Part shown: piece by piece, positions 31,807 through 35,618 of the stretch
Layout of the letters: each line of letters begins with the position of its first letter
Position numbering within the stretch: the stretch's first letter is position 1
Assembly (NCBI GenBank): GCA_031266875.1
Contig: JAISAE010000005.1
Span: 1 to 35,618, forward strand
Source of the DNA: Treponema sp.
GTDB lineage: Bacteria; Spirochaetota; Spirochaetia; Treponematales; Breznakiellaceae
Reading direction: 5' to 3'
Length of the DNA: 35,618 nt
Made by a program: the position numbers and the translations under genes
The notes under the pieces: generated by a model
The model's input: only the letters and a program-made list of their open reading frames with translations
What the model was told of the DNA's origin: nothing
The model's database searches: none

Positions 31807-32274
31807 CTACGCCGTCTGTTCGTTTTTGTCCGAGCAAACCGGAATTACGCGCAACAAGATGACTCCGGTTTTTATATACTCCCCGGTTTCTGACCGCGTT
31901 GCGCTCTGTATTTCTTCCTCCGCTTTGAGTACGTGATAACCCATGTCTTCGAGTAATTCGCTTGCCTTTCGCCAATCCAAGGGAACCGGAGCTATGCGCA
32001 ACAAGATTTCTCCGGTTTTTACATATCCGACGTCTTCATGGCGTATCCGTTCTTCTTCCATTTTGGTTATGTGATAACCGGCGCTTTCGAGTAACTTCAT
32101 TACATCTTGCGCGTCTGAGGGACACATAGTTACGCGCAACAAGATGGCTCCGGTTCTTACATACCCGGTTTCTGACCGCGTTGCGCTCCGTACTTCTTCC
32201 TCCGCGTGGCCTACGTGATACCCCGCGTCTTCGAGAAACTCGATTACCTTTCGCAAATACATTTTTTTACCCAT
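31807..32274 (-). CDS. Protein with three tandem 48-residue repeats
   Basis: 155 aa, SD AGGAGGAG before the ATG. Three copies of a unit with pattern LLED-x-GYH-V (helix), AEEE, GY-V-K/R-TG-x-ILLR-V: first at about 5-52 (VIEFLEDAGYHVGHAEEE), second at 53-98 (LLESAGYHITKMEEE), third at 99-148 (LLEDMGYHVLKAEEE). Units 1 and 3 also share SATRSETG and are closer in DNA, so the expansion is recent. I do not recognise the fold; alpha-beta units repeated like this often form a ligand- or protein-binding array. Second gene of the leftward operon. Confidence 0.75.
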   Translation of the reverse strand: MGKKMYLRKVIEFLEDAGYHVGHAEEEVRSATRSETGYVRTGAILLRVTMCPSDAQDVMKLLESAGYHITKMEEERIRHEDVGYVKTGEILLRIAPVPLDWRKASELLEDMGYHVLKAEEEIQSATRSETGEYIKTGVILLRVIPVCSDKNEQTA

Positions 32275-32287
32275 GTTCTTTCTCCTC

Positions 32288-32500
32288 CTACGCCGTCTTT
32301 CCGGCCTGCGCGGACAGGGCGAGACCGTAGTCCGCCTTGCCCTGTCCTGCCGGATAACTCTCCGGCAAAAGTCCGTAGTCCTCTTTCATTGCCTCTTGTG
32401 CCAGCACCATCATTCGTGCCGTACCCATCAAGGCATCCCGACATCGCCCCATCTTCTTCTTGAGCGCGAGAAGCTCTTTGTCTTCTTCTGTCAACTTCAT
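32288..32500 (-). CDS. Small charged hypothetical protein
   Basis: 70 aa: KLTEEDKELLALKKKMGRCR, then DALMGTARMMVLAQEAMKED. Predominantly helical, with no recognised family. AAGG lies 6 bases before the ATG. It is the first gene after the leftward promoter at 32555-32527 and precedes the triple-repeat gene by 13 bases. Confidence 0.6.
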   Translation of the reverse strand: MKLTEEDKELLALKKKMGRCRDALMGTARMMVLAQEAMKEDYGLLPESYPAGQGKADYGLALSAQAGKTA

Positions 32501-32511
32501 AACAACCTTAA

Positions 32512-32555
32512 TTCTGTTATACGGAAATTATAACCGTATAACAGAAGTTTGTCAA
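32512..32555 (-). promoter_or_regulatory. Consensus leftward promoter with 13-bp-arm operator
   Basis: On the minus strand TTGACA (32555-32550), 17-bp spacer, TATAAT (32532-32527): exact consensus. A perfect inverted repeat, TTCTGTTATACGG (32512-32524) and CCGTATAACAGAA (32534-32546) separated by 9 bp, covers the -10. A repressor bound there would block the promoter; the divergent XRE gene at 32620 is the obvious candidate. Confidence 0.85.
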
Positions 32556-32619
32556 GTGATTATTACGTAATACAGATAAATTTCTTGATTTTTTTTCTTA
32601 TACGGAGTAGGTTCAACTT

Positions 32620-32979
32620 ATGCAAGAAGATATCAATAGAAGACTCGTTGAAATACGGGTAGCCCTGAAAAAAAAACAGGGAGAGTTTGCAAGAGAGATG
32701 GGTATAAAGCAGGGTACATGGTCAGACATTGAAGCTGGAAAAAACCCTGTGTCGGATCGGTATATCAGGTTAGTCTGCCTGGCTTTCAAAATCAGTGAAA
32801 GATGGCTTCGTACCGGTGAGGGAGAGATGCTGGACGATGAAGCCACTCTGTCGGCAGAGGACGCGGAGCTTATTCGGCTTTTTCACCTGCTATCCCTACG
32901 GGCGCGGCCACTTCTTATCGAATACACCCAAAAGTTGATTGCCGATGAACAAGTCCTCCGTGGGGAAGCGCCACATTGA
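32620..32979 (+). CDS. XRE-family repressor
   Basis: 119 aa. HTH_3 domain at about 8-60: LVEIRVALKKKQGEFAREMG, then IKQGTWSDIEAGKNPVSDRY and ICLAF-like turn (LVCLAFKISERWLRTGEGE), as in phage CI/Cro-type repressors. The C-terminal helical part (LSAEDAELIRLFHLLSLRAR) may dimerise. It is transcribed divergently from the leftward operon, whose promoter overlaps a long inverted repeat. Confidence 0.88.
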   Translation: MQEDINRRLVEIRVALKKKQGEFAREMGIKQGTWSDIEAGKNPVSDRYIRLVCLAFKISERWLRTGEGEMLDDEATLSAEDAELIRLFHLLSLRARPLLIEYTQKLIADEQVLRGEAPH

Positions 32980-33155
32980 GGTCACAAAAACATCAGCCTG
33001 ACCGATGACTTTCCTGACGAGCAAGCTGGGGAAAAAAGGCGGCCTCACCCGATACACGATCTAGAGCGCACATAATCCGCCCTCACCTCGCTGTCTGGGG
33101 CGGGTAGGCGAGTCGCCACACAACGCCCCTTATTTATAGAAGAAAGTTGTAAAGA
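32980..33155. other. Gap without a recognisable gene
   Basis: GC-rich inverted segments (CCGCCC with GGGCGG at about 33079-33107) and no plausible open frame. It shares ACAACGCCCCTTA with 28993-29006 near array 4, too short to interpret. Confidence 0.3.
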
Positions 33156-33225
33156 CTAGCCCCGGTAGAGCGCGAGCGTGTCCACGTCCACCGCCTTGCT
33201 CAGCCTTAACATCAGATGTTGAAGT
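33156..33225 (-). pseudogene. Remnant of a second antirepressor-like gene
   Basis: Minus strand: AACATCTGATGTTAAGGCTGAG matches the linker of the 30928-31461 gene, and it is joined directly to a match for that gene's 3' end (LALYRG and stop, compared with LALYRR and stop). About 330 bp are missing and the frame is broken. Confidence 0.6.
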
Positions 33226-33250
33226 TGGTACGCTATATATAGCGTACCAA
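33225..33250. repeat. 26-bp perfect palindrome
   Basis: Half-site TTGGTACGCTATA followed by its exact complement. It abuts the gene remnant and lies about 80 bp downstream (leftward sense) of leftward promoter B. It could be an operator or a palindromic insertion. Confidence 0.9.
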
Positions 33251-33327
33251 TTAGCTGCTCACTGCCTAGCCGATAACATAGTACGGTGAGTGAGCTTGCC
33301 AGAACGATAAGCTCTTGTTATAGTTAA

Positions 33328-33356
33328 AATATCGAATATATTAGATATTTTGTCAA
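33328..33356 (-). promoter_or_regulatory. Leftward promoter B (duplicate of promoter A)
   Basis: TTGACA (33356-33351), 17-bp spacer, GATATT (33333-33328), with the inverted repeat AATATC...GATATT across the spacer. Flanking bases towards the HTH gene (TTTGTCAAG, AAAAT, CGAT, CCGATA) match the region at 29932-29992. Confidence 0.6.
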
Positions 33357-33419
33357 GCAAAATCTCTAAAAAACTCGATACTTTCTAAATTTTCCTGTAT
33401 AGTCTCCGATAAAGAGGTA

Positions 33420-33608
33420 ATGGAAGGAATGACAGTCTCAGAAATCGCTAAGGCGTTAGGTATTTCAGTGGACGCGACCCGAAAACGAATAGAAACCGCT
33501 GGTATCCAGCCTATTACCAGAGAGGCCGTATACGACTCTGGTATTTTGGATATACTCCGCAACATCCACATGGGCCGCCCTAAGAAGCCTAAGCCCACAA
33601 AGGAGTAA
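33420..33608 (+). CDS. Small HTH DNA-binding protein, copy B
   Basis: 62 aa with SD AGAGG. MTVSEIAKALGISVDATRKR is the helix-turn-helix and the basic tail is MGRPKKPKPTKE. Paralogue of 30001-30198, with the same divergent promoter arrangement. A -10 TATAGT (33398-33403) is suitably placed for its own promoter. Likely autorepressor of the divergent region. Confidence 0.7.
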   Translation: MEGMTVSEIAKALGISVDATRKRIETAGIQPITREAVYDSGILDILRNIHMGRPKKPKPTKE

Positions 33609-33657
33609 AGCCACCTATTATCATTATGGCGAGATAACCGATACTTTAAGTATCAAT

Positions 33658-33688
33658 GTCGCGCTCAGTGTGGCGCGTGGATTGAAAC
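33658..33688 (+). CRISPR. Solitary type I-C-like CRISPR repeat
   Basis: 31 nt beginning GTCGCGCTC and ending GCGCGTGGATTGAAAC. Type I-C repeats are normally 32 nt, GTCGC...GCGTGGATTGAAAC/T, with a 5-bp stem; here the stem is CGCGC/GCGCG with an 8-nt loop. There is no second repeat, no spacer and no cas gene in the window. It lies 19 bases before the ATG of the DUF4041/GIY-YIG gene, so it would be in that mRNA's leader. The palindrome GATACTT-T-AAGTATC lies just upstream (33639-33654). Confidence 0.7.
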
Positions 33689-33707
33689 GCTGTGAAGGAG
33701 CTAGTCA

Positions 33708-35276
33708 ATGGCAAAATGTAAACGCTGTGGTAAGGGCGGCTTGTTCCATAAAGTCAGTACACAGGGGCTTTGTAAGGACTGTGAGCGGATTATCGCTTTA
33801 GAAGCGGATGAACAGCGCTTGCGTGAGAACATAGAACAGGGTAAAGCGGCGTATGAGAAAGTCAAAAACACATATGCCGAAATCAATGAAAAGAAACAGG
33901 AGCTTTACAACGCGCTCGTGGCAAAAGCCCAGAAAGACGCGCTGGCCGCGATTGCCGGAGAGATAGATAAAAAAAACGTGGAGTTACAAGCCGTCTCTCA
34001 CCAAGTCGAAGAGCGTACAAACCAGCTCAATCAGCTTATTGAGGAGCAAGGCAAAACCCAGAAGACCATAACCACAAACGCCACTAAGTTACTCAAGGCG
34101 CAAACCCTGTTTAAGAGCGTTCAACATTCCGCAAAACGATACTTTGACGAAGTATCGGTATCCAGGGACATACTCAATGAATCGACCATAGAAGCTGACG
34201 AGCTGCTTTCTACCACCGTCAAGCTAAAGTTTAACCTGATGGACGTCAGGGAACTCAGGAAGCGGTATAACCAGAACAACAAGATCATTCAAGAACTGCT
34301 GGTAAAGTATGAGGCGCGGTATACTAACAAGGCAAACGCGGCAATCTATAAGCTGATGGTCATCGCGCTTGAGGCTGAACTGCAAAATATCCTATACAAC
34401 CTGAAATACTCAAAGCTGGACAAAGCGGTTAAGGACGTAAAGGCTATGACCGCGAAATACCAGCTGATCGCGTCTGAGGGGAACCAGATTATAGCGCCAA
34501 CGATAACAAAGTTCATTGGAGAGATTGAGTACCTGTTTATTGAAGCGATAAATATTGAGTACGAGTATTATATCCAGCAGGAGCGTATCAAAGAGGAGCA
34601 GCGGGCGCTGCGAGAACAGATGAAACAGGAAGCCGCTGAACAGAAACGGCTGGAAGAAGAGCGCAAGAAAGTTGAGCGCGAGGAACAGAAGTACAAAGAT
34701 GAAATTGCCTCAGCGCAAAACCAGCTCGCGCTTGCGGCCACGGAAGCAAAGGACACGCTGTTAATCAAACAGCTTGAAGCCCGTATCGCCAAGATGCAAT
34801 CGCAACTGGATGAAGTGGAAAATAAGAAGGAAGATATTATCAAACTGGAGCATGGGAAAGCCGGACATATTTACATTATTAGTAATTTAGGTTCTTTTGG
34901 CGACAGCGTTTTCAAAATCGGCATGACGCGAAGAACGGTTCCCCAGGAGCGGATAGACGAGTTGGGCGACGCTTCGGTGCCGTTCAGGTTCGACATTCAC
35001 AGCCTCATCTTTTCGGATAACGCGCCTGAGCTTGAGAATCAGCTTCACAAGCGACTCCATAACAAACGGGTCAACAAGATCAACTTACGGAAAGAGTTCT
35101 TCCACGCTACAATAGATGAACTTGAAGAACTGGTATACTCATTGGAACCGTCCGCTGAATTCAACCGTACTATGCTGGCTGAACAGTATTACCAGAGCAT
35201 GGCGGTTGATGAGGTTCCCGAAACGGTAAATATGGCGTCCAATAAAGACGACGATGACGATGAGGAAACAGATTGA
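33708..35276 (+). CDS. DUF4041 / GIY-YIG (MUG113-type) nuclease, SNIPE-like
   Basis: 522 aa, SD AAGGAG before the ATG. N-terminal zinc ribbon with cysteines 4, 7, 22 and 25. Long coiled coils at about 30-120 and 285-380 (EEQRALREQMKQEAAEQKR) flank a DUF4041-like region (about 120-280). The GIY-YIG domain of T5orf172/MUG113 type lies at about 385-475: GHIYIISN, VFKIGMTRR (the YIG part with Arg), NAPELENQLHKRL (Glu), and NKINLRKEFFHATIDELEEL. The tail is acidic (KDDDDDEETD). DUF4041 plus GIY-YIG is the plan of the anti-phage nuclease SNIPE, which has an N-terminal membrane anchor; a zinc ribbon replaces it here. Phage defence is inferred from architecture and neighbourhood. Confidence 0.85.
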   Translation: MAKCKRCGKGGLFHKVSTQGLCKDCERIIALEADEQRLRENIEQGKAAYEKVKNTYAEINEKKQELYNALVAKAQKDALAAIAGEIDKKNVELQAVSHQVEERTNQLNQLIEEQGKTQKTITTNATKLLKAQTLFKSVQHSAKRYFDEVSVSRDILNESTIEADELLSTTVKLKFNLMDVRELRKRYNQNNKIIQELLVKYEARYTNKANAAIYKLMVIALEAELQNILYNLKYSKLDKAVKDVKAMTAKYQLIASEGNQIIAPTITKFIGEIEYLFIEAINIEYEYYIQQERIKEEQRALREQMKQEAAEQKRLEEERKKVEREEQKYKDEIASAQNQLALAATEAKDTLLIKQLEARIAKMQSQLDEVENKKEDIIKLEHGKAGHIYIISNLGSFGDSVFKIGMTRRTVPQERIDELGDASVPFRFDIHSLIFSDNAPELENQLHKRLHNKRVNKINLRKEFFHATIDELEELVYSLEPSAEFNRTMLAEQYYQSMAVDEVPETVNMASNKDDDDDEETD

Positions 35277-35308
35277 TTGATCCTCACGATTTCTACTAGG
35301 GAAAGATT

Positions 35309-35618
35309 ATGAAGAGAATTTTGTTTTTTGCTGTTATGATGATGACTGTAAGCCTGTTTATGGGCTGCGCCTCATTTGTGAACTGGGGGAAAAGAATAAA
35401 CCTGACCGGCGGGAGTGGTGTCGCCTTAAATGACGGCGGCATATCTGTTGAAAATATCGAGCGTATGTCAGGCACAGTCAGCATTGGAGATGGTTTCGGA
35501 GATAGATATACAACGTCATGGAGTATCTCTGAAAAAGAACCTGTCAATATCCCTCTCGCTGCCAGTTTGACAATACCGATTTACTGGAAAGATTTTAATA
35601 AAGGACAAGGCATAGAAG
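35309..35618 (+). CDS. Lipoprotein, truncated by the window end
   Basis: The first 103 residues are visible. Signal peptide KRILFFAVMMMTVSLFMGC with lipobox LFMGC (Cys at about 20), then ASFVNWGKRINLTGGSGVAL and a beta-rich segment (YTTSWSISEKEPVNIPLAAS). SD AGGGAAAG. No family recognised. It lies 32 bases after the nuclease gene and could be co-transcribed. Confidence 0.7.
   Translation, partial: MKRILFFAVMMMTVSLFMGCASFVNWGKRINLTGGSGVALNDGGISVENIERMSGTVSIGDGFGDRYTTSWSISEKEPVNIPLAASLTIPIYWKDFNKGQGIE

Noticed and set aside
28990-33140. Shared ACAACGCCCCTTA at 28993 and 33121
   Set aside because: Thirteen bases with no conserved flanks; could be chance, and no attachment-site context was found.
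1-35618. tRNA, rRNA and integrase genes
   Set aside because: I looked for tRNA-like cloverleaf arms near the mobile-type island and for a tyrosine or serine recombinase and saw none in the window.

Overview
The window looks like a chromosome segment of a host-associated treponeme (Spirochaetota), probably of the termite-gut type. The reasons are a degenerate Rnf gene cluster, spirochaete-style signal peptides and lipoboxes (SBP ending LFAGG, lipoproteins ending VVMGC, GFVGC and LFMGC), a TonB receptor paired with a lipoprotein, and moderate-to-high GC coding DNA interrupted by AT-rich repeat islands. The assignment is inference; no rRNA or other marker gene is present.

Layout. (1) 1-208: the end of a 21-bp tandem array. 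(2) 257-7876, minus strand: a tightly overlapping operon of a DUF212 (PAP2-like) protein, a membrane protein, rnfC, rnfD, an rnfG-position gene, rnfE, rnfA, and a GH57-like protein that has lost both catalytic residues. No rnfB is present. (3) 8205-14069, plus: AraC regulator, sugar-binding protein, GH43 beta-xylosidase and two CUT1 permeases, i.e. a xylo-oligosaccharide uptake and degradation locus without its own ATPase. A 64-bp leader is duplicated in front of the GH43 gene. (4) 14150-15130: a structured element, a second 21-bp array, and repeat gene module A. (5) 15145-20927: an ATPase, two FtsX-type permeases, a LolA-like periplasmic protein and a probable outer-membrane protein. (6) 21010-23535: ilvD and rhaD. 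(7) 23666-24490: repeat gene module B, containing a third 21-bp array. (8) 24728-28941: a lipoprotein with a duplicated domain, a low-information repeat region, then a lipoprotein and TonB-receptor pair. (9) 29024-33610: a degraded mobile or defence-type island with a fourth 21-bp array, a frameshifted excisionase-like gene, duplicated small HTH genes with divergent promoters, BrnT/BrnA, an antirepressor-like gene, an RHH protein, a triple-repeat protein and an XRE repressor facing a near-consensus promoter and operator. (10) 33658-35618: a lone type I-C-like CRISPR repeat in the 5' leader of a DUF4041/GIY-YIG (SNIPE-like) nuclease gene, then a truncated lipoprotein gene.

The most unusual signal is the pair of homologous modules A and B. 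Each has a TTGACA-N16-TAGA(A/G)T promoter placing the ATG at about +1, a short conserved N-terminus (ADKK), a perfect 7-bp repeat array (15 copies of one heptamer, 8 copies of a different one), and then a longer open frame with conserved peptides (RVKYLTP, SVGKNGS). In both, that frame is out of phase with the ATG by the same amount, and a gain of one 7-bp unit would restore it. This is the layout of a phase-variable (contingency) gene family, with both copies in the OFF frame here. The four 21-bp arrays (two helical turns, seven codons) have different sequences, but each contains a short palindrome.
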